DNA of 40,883 nucleotides from NCBI GenBank assembly GCA_945874765.1, contig CAMCHQ010000017.1:1-40883 (forward strand). Reading direction: 5' to 3'. The position numbers were made by a program, and so were the translations under genes. Each line of letters begins with the position of its first letter. Position 1 is the stretch's first letter. Below the pieces are notes generated by a model. It was not told the DNA's origin. It made no database searches and worked only from the letters and a program-made list of their open reading frames with translations. This document shows, piece after piece, positions 29,764 to 39,100 of the stretch. The DNA comes from an uncultured Clostridia bacterium. Lineage in GTDB: Bacteria; Bacillota; Clostridia; Oscillospirales; Acutalibacteraceae.

Positions 29764-31293
29764 ATGAGTGATACTTTTGCAATTGAATTAAAAGGCGTCA
29801 CCAAAGTTTTCGGGCAGATTGTTGCAAATAAGGACGTTAATCTGCAGGTTAAAAAAGGTGAAATCTTAGCCATTTTGGGCGAAAACGGCAGTGGTAAAAC
29901 CACTCTTATGAATATGCTTTCGGGCATTTATTTCCCTGATGAGGGTCAAATTTTTGTAAACGGTGAGGAAGTTGTTATCAAATCACCGAGAGATGCGTTT
30001 AAATACGGCATCGGTATGGTACATCAGCATTTTAAACTTGTTGATGTTTTTACGGCTACCGAGAATATCGTTCTCGGAATTAAAGATATAGAAAAATTCA
30101 GCTTGAAGAAAGCCGAGCAAAAGGTAAAGGAAATTACCGATAAATACGGCTTTGATATCAACCTTGAAAGCAAGGTTTATGAAATGTCTGTTTCGGAAAA
30201 GCAGACTGTTGAAATTGTTAAGGTGCTTTACAGAGGTGCGCAAACTCTCATTCTCGATGAGCCTACCGCTGTACTTACACCGCAGGAAACTGAAAAATTA
30301 TTTGATGTTTTGCGTCGTATGAAAAAAGACGGAAAGTCAATTATCATAATTACACATAAGCTCCACGAGGTTATGTCACTTACCGACAGAGTTGCGGTTT
30401 TGCGTAAGGGCGAATATATCGGAACTGTAGATACAAAATCTGCTACCGAGCAGTCGCTTACCGAAATGATGGTCGGTAAAAAGGTATCACTTAATATTGA
30501 AAGAACAGCTCCTGTTAATCCGCAAAACAGGATTGAGCTTAAAAATGTTACTACTCTTAATGCCGAGGGTGTTAAAGCGGTTGATGATATTTCATTCAAT
30601 ATCAGAAGCGGTGAGATTCTCGGTATCGCCGGTATTGCCGGAAGCGGTCAAAGAGAACTTCTTGAAACTATTGCAGGACTTCAAAGACCTGAAAGCGGTG
30701 AGATTATTTATCATTCGCCTGAGGGTGAAACGGTTGACCTTAAAGCTAAAACTCCTACTCAGATTAAGGAACTCGGCGTAAGGCTTTCGTTCGTTCCGGA
30801 GGACAGACTCGGTATGGGTCTTGTCGGCAATATGGATATTATCGATAATATGATGCTTCGTTCATATAAAAAGGGTAATACGGCATTCCTTGACCGTAAA
30901 AATCCTAAGAAACTTGCCGAAAAGATTATTGAAAGTCTTGAAGTTGTTACTCCCGGCGCTACCACTCCAGTAAGACGTCTTTCGGGCGGTAACGTTCAAA
31001 AGGTACTTGTAGGCCGTGAAATTGCTGCTAATCCTAAAGTTCTTATGGCTGCTTATCCTGTAAGAGGTCTTGATATCAACTCTTCTTACACGATTTATAA
31101 TCTTCTTACAAAGCAAAAGGAAAACGGCGTTGCTGTTGTATTTGTCGGTGAGGACCTTGACGTTCTTGTTGAACTTTGCGACAGAATTATGGTTATCAAT
31201 TCAGGTAAAATTACCGGTATGCTCGACGGCAGAACCGCTACCAAAGAGGAAATCGGTTTGTTAATGACTAAGACAGAAAGGGAGGATGCATAA
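29764..31293 (+). CDS. Nucleoside ABC transporter, ATP-binding protein (two ABC domains)
   Basis: A 509-residue tandem ABC ATPase of the sugar/nucleoside (RbsA, NupO-like) type. Domain 1 has Walker A GENGSGKTTLMN (~40), a relaxed signature MSVSEKQTVEIVKVL and Walker B LILDEPTAVLTP. Domain 2 (from ~260) has a degenerate P-loop GIAGSGQRELLE, a full signature LSGGNVQKVLVGREIA (~406), and KVLMAAYPVRGLD without the acidic Walker B pair. This asymmetry is normal for the family and leaves one main catalytic site. The ribosome site GCGGAGG precedes the ATG. Two permease genes follow without gaps. Confidence 0.95.
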   Translation: MSDTFAIELKGVTKVFGQIVANKDVNLQVKKGEILAILGENGSGKTTLMNMLSGIYFPDEGQIFVNGEEVVIKSPRDAFKYGIGMVHQHFKLVDVFTATENIVLGIKDIEKFSLKKAEQKVKEITDKYGFDINLESKVYEMSVSEKQTVEIVKVLYRGAQTLILDEPTAVLTPQETEKLFDVLRRMKKDGKSIIIITHKLHEVMSLTDRVAVLRKGEYIGTVDTKSATEQSLTEMMVGKKVSLNIERTAPVNPQNRIELKNVTTLNAEGVKAVDDISFNIRSGEILGIAGIAGSGQRELLETIAGLQRPESGEIIYHSPEGETVDLKAKTPTQIKELGVRLSFVPEDRLGMGLVGNMDIIDNMMLRSYKKGNTAFLDRKNPKKLAEKIIESLEVVTPGATTPVRRLSGGNVQKVLVGREIAANPKVLMAAYPVRGLDINSSYTIYNLLTKQKENGVAVVFVGEDLDVLVELCDRIMVINSGKITGMLDGRTATKEEIGLLMTKTEREDA

Positions 31294-31294
31294 T

Positions 31295-32401
31295 ATGAGC
31301 AATAAGCAAAAGGTTCACGAGCCTCTCTTTCATATCAGCAAGAGAGCGTCTATGCCTTGGTATTTTTCTTGGCTTATTCGCCTCGGCTCAATTCTTGCCG
31401 CACTTATTGTCAGCGGCGTTGTAACAATGCTTTTAACCCATCAAAATCCTATCAGCGTTTATGCCACTATGGTTGACGGTGCTTTCGGTACTTCAAGACG
31501 TGTTTGGAATCTTCTCCAAAGCCTTGCAATTCTTCTTTGTATCGCACTTGCACTTACTCCGGCATTTAAAATGCGATTTTGGAATATCGGCGGTGAGGGA
31601 CAGGTGCTTGTCGGCGGTCTTGCAACTGCTGCTTGTATGATTTGCCTCGGCGGTAAAATCCCTAACGCACTTCTTATTATCGTAATGATTATATCAAGTA
31701 TGCTTGCAGGTGCAATTTGGGCAGTTATTCCGGCTATTTTTAAGGCACAGTTCAATACTAACGAAACACTCTTTACTCTTATGATGAACTATGTAGGTAT
31801 TCAGCTTGTATCATATTTCGTTATGGTATGGGAAGTTCCTAAGGGCTCGGGTAAGATTGGTATTATTAACCAAATGAGCCACGCAGGCTGGTTGCCTCAA
31901 ATCGGCGATTACGAATATTTACTTAATATTCTTGTCGTTCTCGCACTTACAATCTTTATGTATGTTTATCTTAAATACAGCAAGCACGGTTATGAACTTT
32001 CCGTTGTAGGTGAAAGTGAAAATACCGCTAAATATATCGGCATTAACGTTAAGAAGGTAATTATCAGAACTATGCTCCTTTCAGGCGCAATGTGCGGTAT
32101 CGCAGGTCTTCTTCTGGTAGGCGGTACAGACCATACTATCACCACAACCACGGCGGATAACAGAGGCTTTACCGCTATTATGGTATCTTGGCTTGCTAAA
32201 TTTAACCCTATCTATATGGTGCTCACTTCTCTCTTGCTTGTATTCTTCGATAAGGGTGCAACAGAAATCGCAACCGTATATAGACTTAACGAATCATTCA
32301 GCGAAATCATTACAGGTATAATCCTTTTCTTTATTATCGGTAGTGAATTCTTTATCAACTATAAGATTAATTTCCGCAAGGCGCATAAGGAGGGTGAATA
32401 A
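31295..32401 (+). CDS. Nucleoside ABC transporter, permease 1 (NupP-like)
   Basis: A 368-residue BPD_transp_2 family permease with about ten membrane segments. FKMRFWNIGGEGQVLVGGL (~87-105) and YVGIQLVSYFVMVWE are typical of the nucleoside branch. The start at 31295 is supported by GGGAGG at 31279-31284 (10-nt spacing); an in-frame ATG at 31286 would be too close to it. It pairs with the next permease as a heterodimer in related systems. Confidence 0.93.
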   Translation: MSNKQKVHEPLFHISKRASMPWYFSWLIRLGSILAALIVSGVVTMLLTHQNPISVYATMVDGAFGTSRRVWNLLQSLAILLCIALALTPAFKMRFWNIGGEGQVLVGGLATAACMICLGGKIPNALLIIVMIISSMLAGAIWAVIPAIFKAQFNTNETLFTLMMNYVGIQLVSYFVMVWEVPKGSGKIGIINQMSHAGWLPQIGDYEYLLNILVVLALTIFMYVYLKYSKHGYELSVVGESENTAKYIGINVKKVIIRTMLLSGAMCGIAGLLLVGGTDHTITTTTADNRGFTAIMVSWLAKFNPIYMVLTSLLLVFFDKGATEIATVYRLNESFSEIITGIILFFIIGSEFFINYKINFRKAHKEGE

Positions 32402-32402
32402 T

Positions 32403-33392
32403 ATGACTACATTAATTACTTTTATCCAACGTGCGATTATGCAGGGTATTCCGCTTCTTTACGGCTCAACAGGTGAAATTCTTACAGAAAAATCGGGTAA
32501 CCTTAACCTCGGTATTCCCGGTATTATGTATGTCGGCGGTATCAGCGGCGTTATCGGTGCTTTCCTTTATGAGGAGTCAATGGGCGCTAATGACCTGAAC
32601 CCTTTGCTTGCAGTTTTAATTCCGCTTCTTTGCACTATTGTAGGCTCTCTTTTAACAGGCCTTATTTACTGCTTCTTGACAGTAACTCTTCGTGCAAATC
32701 AAAATGTAACAGGTCTTGCAATTACAACTTTCGGCGTCGGCTTCGGTAACTTCTTCGGCTCTTCGCTTGTTAAAATTACGGGCAGTGATATTCCGTCGGT
32801 TGCTCTTACAAGAACAAGTGCGTTTTTCACCAAAAAAATGCCTATCGCTTCAACTACAGGCTGGTTTGGTAAAATATTCCTTGATTACGGCTTCTTAACT
32901 TATGCGGCTATCGTTATTGCTCTTTTGGTTGCTTACTTCCTTAAGAAAACACGTGGCGGTCTCCATCTTCGTGCAGTAGGTGAGAACCCTGCAACAGCCG
33001 ACGCAGCAGGTATTGACGTTTCAAGGTCAAAGTATCTTGCTACTTCAATCGGCAGCGTTATCGCAGGTCTCGGCGGTCTTTTCTATGTAATGGACTATGC
33101 TAACGGCGTTTGGTCAAACGAGGGCTTCGGCGATAGAGGCTGGCTTGCAATTGCACTCGTTATCTTCGCAATTTGGAAGCCTGATTTCGGTATCTTAGGC
33201 TCAATTCTCTTCGGTGGACTTTATATTGTTTACCTCTTCATTCCGGGACTTAAAATGAGTACTCAGGAACTTTTCAAAATGCTTCCTTATATCGTAACAA
33301 TTATTGTTCTTATAATCGTAAGCGTAAGAAAGAAGAGAGAGGATCAGCCACCGGCATCGCTCGGTCTTTCATACTTCCGTGAGGATAGATAA
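32403..33392 (+). CDS. Nucleoside ABC transporter, permease 2 (NupQ-like)
   Basis: A 329-residue permease of the same family. The N-terminus GIPLLYGSTGEILTEKSGNLNLGIPG (~15-40) and RAVGENPATADAAGIDVSRSKY (~192-213) are hallmarks of nucleoside/BMP-type permeases. AAGGAGGG before the ATG at 32403 sets the start; the in-frame ATG at 32343 lies inside the previous gene. It is the last gene of the operon and is followed by a terminator at 33413-33443. Confidence 0.93.
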   Translation: MTTLITFIQRAIMQGIPLLYGSTGEILTEKSGNLNLGIPGIMYVGGISGVIGAFLYEESMGANDLNPLLAVLIPLLCTIVGSLLTGLIYCFLTVTLRANQNVTGLAITTFGVGFGNFFGSSLVKITGSDIPSVALTRTSAFFTKKMPIASTTGWFGKIFLDYGFLTYAAIVIALLVAYFLKKTRGGLHLRAVGENPATADAAGIDVSRSKYLATSIGSVIAGLGGLFYVMDYANGVWSNEGFGDRGWLAIALVIFAIWKPDFGILGSILFGGLYIVYLFIPGLKMSTQELFKMLPYIVTIIVLIIVSVRKKREDQPPASLGLSYFREDR

Positions 33393-33412
33393 TATTTTAT
33401 TTGATAGAATAG

Positions 33413-33443
33413 AACGGATAGGGATTTTCCTTATCCGTTTTTT
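33413..33443 (+). terminator. Terminator of the nucleoside ABC operon
   Basis: AACGGATA (33413-33420) pairs with TATCCGTT (33432-33439), with inner GG/CC pairs, then T's. Confidence 0.88.
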
Positions 33444-33454
33444 CTATGCACGGC

Positions 33455-33483
33455 TTGACATTTAATGCTTTTTTTGCTAATAT
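33455..33483 (+). promoter_or_regulatory. Promoter of the valS T-box
   Basis: TTGACA (33455-33460), 17 nt, TAATAT (33478-33483). Confidence 0.8.
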
Positions 33484-33489
33484 AAGTGC

Positions 33490-33725
33490 ATATTGTAACG
33501 GCTGTGAAAAAGAGGAGTAGCTTATTTATTCTTTCAGAGAGTGCTCGTTTGGTGGAAGAGTGCAGAGGCGGTAAGCGAAGGTAGCTTTTGAGCCGGCAAG
33601 GTGAAATTAAGTAGCTTTGTCCGTATATCTGCGTTAAGGATTTGAGTGGCATTATTTTTTAATGCAATTTGAGTGGTACCACGGAATTTTTCGCTTTCGT
33701 CTCAACTTGAGGCGGAAGCGTTTTT
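33490..33725 (+). promoter_or_regulatory. T-box riboswitch, valine-specific
   Basis: Stem I parts are visible: AGTA (33516-33519) and GAA (33577-33579) of the specifier loop, AGAGAG followed by TTTGGTGG (33537-33555), and a likely specifier GTA (33581-33583, Val). The T-box itself reads GAGTGGTACCACGGAA (33671-33686) and binds the uncharged tRNA 3' end. The terminator CGCTTTCGTCTC (33692-33703) with GAGGCGGAAGCG (33709-33720) plus T's competes with the antiterminator. Low charged tRNA-Val should switch on valS and folC. Confidence 0.93.
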
Positions 33726-33770
33726 GTTTTTATAAAGCAAAATATACTCTATATTATAAAGGAGAACATT

Positions 33771-36473
33771 ATGGCAAAGGAACTTGCAAAGCAGTACGAT
33801 CCAAGCGAAGTTGAGGACCGTACCTATAAGTTTTGGTGTGATAAAAAGTATTTTCACGCTAAAAGAGAAAAAGGCAAAAAAACTTATACAATAGTTATTC
33901 CGCCTCCGAATATTACCGGTCAGCTTCATATGGGTCACGCACTTGATAATACGCTTCAGGATATTCTTGTCCGCTATCACAGAATGGCGGGATACGATAC
34001 CTTGTGGCTTCCTGGCACAGACCACGCTTCTATCGCAACAGAGGCTAAGATTGTTGAGGCTATGCGCAAAGAGGGTCTTACAAAAGATGACCTCGGACGT
34101 GAAAAATTCCTTGAACGTGCTTGGGATTGGAAAAAGCAATACGGCGGCAGAATTATTGAACAACTTAAGAAAATGGGCTCTTCCTGCGATTGGGACAGAG
34201 AACGTTTCACTCTTGACGAGGGCTGCAGTAAGGCGGTAAGAGAAGTATTTGTAGGACTTTATGAAAAGGACCTTATTTATCGTGGTAACCGTATGGTAAA
34301 CTGGTGCCCTCATTGTAATACTTCCATTTCTGATGCCGAGGTTGAATATGAGGAAAAAGACTCTAATTTCTGGCATCTTCTTTATGAGGTTAAGGAAACA
34401 GGCGAAAAGCTTGAACTTGCAACTACCCGTCCCGAAACTATGCTCGGCGATACTGCGGTTGCAATTAACGGCGACGACCCGAGATATAAGCATCTCCACG
34501 GCTGTCACGTTATTCTTCCTCTTCTTAATAAGGAAATTCCTATCGTTTGCGACGAACATGCCGATATGACTAAGGGTACAGGTGTTGTTAAAATCACCCC
34601 TGCTCACGACCCTAATGACTTTGAGGTCGGACTTCGTCATAATCTTCCTATTATCCGTACATTCACTTATGACGGTCATATGACAGGTAAGGCTGATAAA
34701 GAGGCTGCCGACGAAATTATCAGAAGCGGCAAGGCTACACAAAACGAGCCTGAAGTTCTCGATTGCGGTAAATATGCCGGTATGACTACTCTTGAAGCAA
34801 GAAAAGCTATTCTTGCAGACCTTGAAGCCGGCGGATATATCAAGGAAATTGAACCTCTTAAACACGATGTTGGCACTTGCTACAGATGTCACACTAATAT
34901 CGAGCCTATGGTTTCAAAGCAATGGTTTGTTAAAATGGACCCTCTTGCAGGTCCTGCAATTGACGCTGTTGAAAACGGCGACATTAAATTTGTACCCGAA
35001 CGTTTCAAGAAAAATTATATGAGCTGGATGCGTGGCTCACGTGATTGGTGTATTTCACGTCAGCTTTGGTGGGGACACAGAATCCCTGCTTGGTATTGTG
35101 ATGATTGCGGCGCTACAACAGTTTCTAAAGAGGACCCTTGCAAGTGTGCTCATTGCGGCAGTGAAAATATCCATCAGGACCCCGATACTTTGGACACTTG
35201 GTTCTCATCTGCTCTTTGGCCGTTCTCAACTCTCGGCTGGCCCGATAAGACTGAGGATTTGGAACATTACTATCCTACCAATACTCTTGTAACAGGCTAC
35301 GATATTATCGGATTCTGGGTTTCACGTATGATTTTCTCGGGTCTTGCTTATACGGGCAAAGCACCTTTTGATACCGTTCTTATTCACGGTCTTGTTCGTG
35401 ACGCACAGGGCAGAAAGATGTCTAAATCTCTCGGCAACGGCATTGACCCTCTCGAGGTTATTGATGAATACGGTGCAGACGCATTGAGATTTACTCTTGC
35501 AACAGGTAATTCACCCGGTAACGATATGCGTTTTTCAGATGAAAAGGTTAAGGCTTCACGTAACTTTGCTAATAAACTTTGGAACGCTGCCCGTTTTGTT
35601 TTGATGTATCTTACAGACGATTTCAAATATAACGGACTTCCGAGTGACCTTGCAGTTGAGGACGAATGGATTGTATCTAAGGTTAATACTCTTGCAAAAG
35701 ACGTTACAGATAACCTTGAAAAATATGAGCTTGGTATCGCTATTCAAAAACTCTATGATTTCATTTGGGACGTTTTCTGCGATTGGTATATTGAAATTGC
35801 AAAAATCAGACTTCAGGGCGACGACGAAAAGGCAAAGGATACCGCTAAGAGCGTTCTTGTTTATGTTCTTACCGATATTTTAAAACTTCTTCACCCGTTT
35901 ATGCCGTTTATTACCGAAGAAATCTATCAGGCTATTCCTCACGACTGCGAATCTATTATGATTTCAAAGTGGGTAGAATATGACGAAAACCTTTGCTTTG
36001 CCGAAAACGAAGCTAAGATGGAAATTCTTATGAGCGCTATCCGTGCTATCCGTAACCGCAGAGCAGAGATGAATATTCCGCCAAGCAAAAAGGCTAAGGT
36101 TTATGTTGAAACCGAGGAAACAGAGCTTTTCTGCGCCGGTGTTGACTTTATCAAGCGCCTTGCTTCGGCAAATGACGTTGAGGTTAAATCAAGCTTTGAT
36201 AATCTCGGCAATACCGTAACAATTGTTACCGATAATGCTAAGATTTATATTCCTATGGGCGACCTTGTCGACTTTGAGGCTGAACGTAAGCGTCTTGAAA
36301 AAGAACTTGCTCAGGCACAGGATAAACTCGACTTTATCAATAAAAAGCTTTCTAATCCCGGATTTGTAAATAAAGCTCCTGAAAAGGTAGTTAATCAAAA
36401 CAAAGAGGACGCCGCAAAGCTTGAAGACAAGATTGCAAATATTAAAAATTCTATTGATTCTTTGGGTAAATAA
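33771..36473 (+). CDS. valS: Valyl-tRNA synthetase
   Basis: Attaches valine to tRNA-Val. The 900 residues are of normal length for the bacterial enzyme. The class I signatures are LHMGHALDNTL (HIGH motif, ~47) and GRKMSKSLGNGIDP (KMSKS, ~545). Between them lies the CP1 editing domain, with TTRPETMLGDTAVAIN and ITPAHDPNDFEVG. A CxxC-containing knuckle (YCDDCG and CAHCGS, ~440-465) is also present, followed by the anticodon-binding domain. The C-terminal arm is a Lys/Glu-rich coiled coil (~830-890), as in other ValRS. AAAGGAG precedes the ATG. It is controlled by the T-box upstream and directly joined to folC. Confidence 0.98.
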   Translation: MAKELAKQYDPSEVEDRTYKFWCDKKYFHAKREKGKKTYTIVIPPPNITGQLHMGHALDNTLQDILVRYHRMAGYDTLWLPGTDHASIATEAKIVEAMRKEGLTKDDLGREKFLERAWDWKKQYGGRIIEQLKKMGSSCDWDRERFTLDEGCSKAVREVFVGLYEKDLIYRGNRMVNWCPHCNTSISDAEVEYEEKDSNFWHLLYEVKETGEKLELATTRPETMLGDTAVAINGDDPRYKHLHGCHVILPLLNKEIPIVCDEHADMTKGTGVVKITPAHDPNDFEVGLRHNLPIIRTFTYDGHMTGKADKEAADEIIRSGKATQNEPEVLDCGKYAGMTTLEARKAILADLEAGGYIKEIEPLKHDVGTCYRCHTNIEPMVSKQWFVKMDPLAGPAIDAVENGDIKFVPERFKKNYMSWMRGSRDWCISRQLWWGHRIPAWYCDDCGATTVSKEDPCKCAHCGSENIHQDPDTLDTWFSSALWPFSTLGWPDKTEDLEHYYPTNTLVTGYDIIGFWVSRMIFSGLAYTGKAPFDTVLIHGLVRDAQGRKMSKSLGNGIDPLEVIDEYGADALRFTLATGNSPGNDMRFSDEKVKASRNFANKLWNAARFVLMYLTDDFKYNGLPSDLAVEDEWIVSKVNTLAKDVTDNLEKYELGIAIQKLYDFIWDVFCDWYIEIAKIRLQGDDEKAKDTAKSVLVYVLTDILKLLHPFMPFITEEIYQAIPHDCESIMISKWVEYDENLCFAENEAKMEILMSAIRAIRNRRAEMNIPPSKKAKVYVETEETELFCAGVDFIKRLASANDVEVKSSFDNLGNTVTIVTDNAKIYIPMGDLVDFEAERKRLEKELAQAQDKLDFINKKLSNPGFVNKAPEKVVNQNKEDAAKLEDKIANIKNSIDSLGK

Positions 36474-37562
36474 ATGAATTACGATAATGCTTTGAATTTA
36501 ATACTTCAAAAGCAAAGCCTCGGTATTAAACCGGGGCTTACTCGTATTTATGAGCTTTTGAATAAAATGGATAATCCGCAAAATAAACTTAATATTATTC
36601 ATATAGCAGGCACTAACGGTAAAGGCACCACCGCCGCCGCACTTTCAAACGCATTAATAAAATCAGGCAGGAAAGTCGGTCTTTTTACTTCCCCTTGGAT
36701 CGAGGATTACCGTGAGCAAATTAAAATTAACGGCAAAATGATTTCTAAGGAAAAGTTTTCTTCCTATGTTGAAAAATATATAGATTGTGACGCTACCGAA
36801 TTTGAACTTGTTACTGCAATAATGTATAAGTATTTTTCAGATGAAAAGGTGGATTTTGCCGTTGTTGAATGCGGAATGGGTGGCAAGGGCGACGCTACAA
36901 ACGTTGAAAAAAAGAATATTTCGATTATAACCTCCGTCGCAATTGACCATACAGCGTTTCTCGGCAATACTCTTGAAGAAATCGCAGCCGAAAAATCGGG
37001 AATTATTAAACCTGATTCAACCTGTATTCTTTATCCTAATCCAAAATGTGAGAGCGTTTTTGAAAAAGTGTGCAATGATAATAATGCCAAACTTGTTAAA
37101 ATCAATGATTTCAAAAACGTTTTGAAAAATGATATCGCTTGTTCACAGGCGGCTTTGGATGAACTCGGTATAGATGCCAAGGCTGAAAATCCTAATCTTC
37201 CCGCAAGGCAGAGTAAAGTCGGCAATATCCTTGTTGACGGCGGTCATAATGTGGATGCGGCTTGTGCCCTTGCACCTAAAATCTATAATGAAGTTGCCGT
37301 TATTGCAATGATGAAGGATAAAAATGTTGACGCTTATTTGTCTTTAATTGCGCCTAAGTGTAAAACGATTTATGCAACGCAGGTTGATAACAACCGTTCT
37401 ATGAGCGCAAATGAACTTGCCGATATTGCAAAAAAATATTGCGATAATGTTTTTTCCATTGATAAAGCGGAAAAAGCAATTGCACTTGCAAAGCAAAATA
37501 ACCTCTCACTTGTCTGCGGTTCGTTTTATCTTTATCGCCAAATAAGAAAAGAATTAAATTAA
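36474..37562 (+). CDS. folC: Folylpolyglutamate synthase / dihydrofolate synthase, short form
   Basis: Adds glutamate to folates (Mur-ligase superfamily). The P-loop is HIAGTNGKGTTAAALSNAL (~42-60). TSPWIEDYREQIKING (~72), VECGMGGKGDATNV (~125) and SVAIDHTAFLGNTLEEIAAEKSGI (~145-170) give the catalytic core. LVDGGHNVDAA (~247) starts the C-terminal domain, with MKDKN and CGSFYLY near the end. At 362 residues it is about 60-80 shorter than usual. The stretch between ~205 and 247 is compressed, and the usual L-x-G-x-H-Q-x-x-N-A block is missing. The frame is clean, so this is a natural short variant or a deletion form rather than an obvious pseudogene. The ATG follows the valS stop with no gap. 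Confidence 0.85.
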   Translation: MNYDNALNLILQKQSLGIKPGLTRIYELLNKMDNPQNKLNIIHIAGTNGKGTTAAALSNALIKSGRKVGLFTSPWIEDYREQIKINGKMISKEKFSSYVEKYIDCDATEFELVTAIMYKYFSDEKVDFAVVECGMGGKGDATNVEKKNISIITSVAIDHTAFLGNTLEEIAAEKSGIIKPDSTCILYPNPKCESVFEKVCNDNNAKLVKINDFKNVLKNDIACSQAALDELGIDAKAENPNLPARQSKVGNILVDGGHNVDAACALAPKIYNEVAVIAMMKDKNVDAYLSLIAPKCKTIYATQVDNNRSMSANELADIAKKYCDNVFSIDKAEKAIALAKQNNLSLVCGSFYLYRQIRKELN

Positions 37563-37585
37563 ATACAAATTTTGATAAATTATTC

Positions 37586-37627
37586 AATACCAATCTGTTA
37601 GTATTATCGCAGATTGGTATTTTTTTA
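37586..37627 (+). terminator. Terminator after folC
   Basis: AATACCAATCTG (37586-37597) pairs with CAGATTGGTATT (37610-37621), then T's. It ends only 15 nt before the spoIIAA ATG with no sigma-A promoter between. Confidence 0.88.
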
Positions 37628-37642
37628 TTGGAGTGACAAAAT

Positions 37643-37984
37643 ATGAACGTTACGATTGAAAGCAGCGGGTGCGTTGTTATTGCTTATCTTATCGGCGAAA
37701 TAGACCATCACACAGCCGGCGACGTCAGGGAAAAAATAGATAATACCCTTATGTTCAAAAAGCCGAATACTTTAATTCTTGATTTTAAAAATGTCAGCTT
37801 TATGGATTCGTCGGGAATAGGTCTTGTTATGGGCAGATACAGATTGCTTCAAAGCATTAATCCCGCTTGCCAAATCGAAATTAAAAACGTAACCCTGCAA
37901 ACTAAAAAAATTATGGAGCTTGCAGGTCTTTCGTCAATTGCAAATATTAAGGAGAATGACAATGAATACAAAAAAGCTAATTAA
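37643..37984 (+). CDS. spoIIAA: Anti-sigma F factor antagonist
   Basis: A 113-residue STAS-domain protein that releases sigma-F from SpoIIAB in the forespore. The phosphorylated Ser is in FMDSSGIGLVMGRYRLLQ (Ser around residue 57-58), as in Bacillus SpoIIAA. LIGEIDHHTAGDVREKID is the N-terminal STAS strand and helix. It is the first gene of a compact spoIIAA-spoIIAB-sigF operon and overlaps spoIIAB by 23 nt. GGAGTG is the ribosome site. A strong terminator sits just upstream, so its promoter must lie within or before that stem, perhaps a sigma-H type that I cannot place with confidence. Confidence 0.93.
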   Translation: MNVTIESSGCVVIAYLIGEIDHHTAGDVREKIDNTLMFKKPNTLILDFKNVSFMDSSGIGLVMGRYRLLQSINPACQIEIKNVTLQTKKIMELAGLSSIANIKENDNEYKKAN

Positions 37985-38408
37985 TGAATTTAAACTCACA
38001 ATCGACAGTAAAAGCGTAAACGAATCTTTTGCACGTGTTGCCGTTTCAGCTTTTGTAACACCTCTTGACCCAACACTTGAGGAAATCGCAGATTTAAAAA
38101 CGGCTGTAAGCGAAGCGGTGACCAATTGCATAGTTCACGCTTATAAAGATACATACGGCAAAATATTTATATCGGGCAAACTTTTTGACGATAATACAGT
38201 CAAAATTGTTATTAGGGACAAGGGTTGCGGAATTGTAGACGTCTCTCAGGCAATGACGCCTCTTTTCACTACCGGTGAGGGTGATAGGGCAGGTCTCGGT
38301 TTTACCGTTATGGAAAGTTTTTGCGATAAAATAAACGTTAAATCAAAATTGACTTTCGGTACAACCGTAACCCTTACCAAAAAAATCGAGGGCAAATCAA
38401 AATGGTAA
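37962..38408 (+). CDS. spoIIAB: Anti-sigma F factor (serine kinase)
   Basis: A 148-residue GHKL-type kinase that binds sigma-F and phosphorylates SpoIIAA. N-box: LKTAVSEAVTNCIVHAY (~43-59); G1 box: VIRDKGCGIVD (~85); G2: TGEGDRAGLGFTVMESF (~105-121). The start at 37962 is set by AAGGAG at 37949-37954; longer in-frame starts lie deep in spoIIAA. It overlaps sigF by 7 nt (ATGGTAA), so all three proteins are translationally coupled. Confidence 0.95.
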   Translation: MNTKKLINEFKLTIDSKSVNESFARVAVSAFVTPLDPTLEEIADLKTAVSEAVTNCIVHAYKDTYGKIFISGKLFDDNTVKIVIRDKGCGIVDVSQAMTPLFTTGEGDRAGLGFTVMESFCDKINVKSKLTFGTTVTLTKKIEGKSKW

Positions 38409-39055
38409 CAGACCGTGATAAGATGATTGAGGATAATATCGGCTTGGTTCATTCTATCGCCAATCGTTTTAAGGGCAGAGGCGTGGACTATGACGATTTA
38501 TTTCAAAGCGGTTGCGTGGGCTTGATTAAGGCAGTCGATAATTTTGACGAAAGCCGTGGCTTTGCCTTTTCAACTTATGCCGTTCCCGTAATAATGGGCG
38601 AAATCAAACGTATTTTTCGTGACGGCGGCGCAGTAAAGGTAAGCCGCAGTTTAAAGGAAAAAGCTATTAAGGCTCAGTCTCTTCGTGAAAAATTTATTAA
38701 TGATAAAATGCGAGAACCGACCGTGTCCGAGCTGTCTGCTCTTCTCGATTGTCCGCCCGAGGAAATACCCGAAATTTTAGGCGTTATCGCTCCTATGATA
38801 TCTTTAAGCACTTCAAGCGACGACGGCGAATACACTATTGACGTTCCTGTTGACGAAAGCGAAGAACTTTTCAATCGCTTAACCGTTCACCGCCTTTTTA
38901 AATTTCTTGACGATACGGAAAAGGCAATAGTAGATATGCGCTATTATAAGGGCTTCACTCAGGCAAAAACAGCCGCAAAACTCGGTATTTCTCAGGTGCA
39001 GGTTTCCCGCAAGGAAAAATCCCTCCTCCAAAAGCTTCGCAAATATGTTGAATAA
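38402..39055 (+). CDS. sigF: RNA polymerase sporulation sigma factor F
   Basis: A 217-residue sigma-70 family factor for early forespore genes. Region 2 reads NIGLVHSIANRFKGRGVDYDDLFQSGCVGLIKAVDNFDESRGFAFSTYA (first part ~12-32). VPVIMGEIKRIFRDGG is the typical end of region 2. Region 3 lies at ~85-125, and region 4 ends with FTQAKTAAKLGISQVQVSRKEK (~184-205), a helix-turn-helix. Gene order and overlap with spoIIAB support SigF over SigG. It is the last gene of the operon, with a terminator right after. Confidence 0.95.
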   Translation: MVTDRDKMIEDNIGLVHSIANRFKGRGVDYDDLFQSGCVGLIKAVDNFDESRGFAFSTYAVPVIMGEIKRIFRDGGAVKVSRSLKEKAIKAQSLREKFINDKMREPTVSELSALLDCPPEEIPEILGVIAPMISLSTSSDDGEYTIDVPVDESEELFNRLTVHRLFKFLDDTEKAIVDMRYYKGFTQAKTAAKLGISQVQVSRKEKSLLQKLRKYVE

Positions 39056-39056
39056 A

Positions 39057-39100
39057 ATAAAACACTATGCTTTTTTCAAACATAGTGCCTTATTTTTTGT
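39057..39100. terminator. Terminator between sigF and the XRE gene
   Basis: CACTATG (39063-39069) pairs with CATAGTG (39081-39087). T-rich tails on both sides let it serve the convergent genes. Confidence 0.8.

Noticed and set aside
33702-34892. 396-codon open frame on the minus strand inside valS
   Set aside because: It is exactly antisense to the first part of valS, shows no domain, and starts and ends without ribosome site or context. It is a frame shadow of biased codons.
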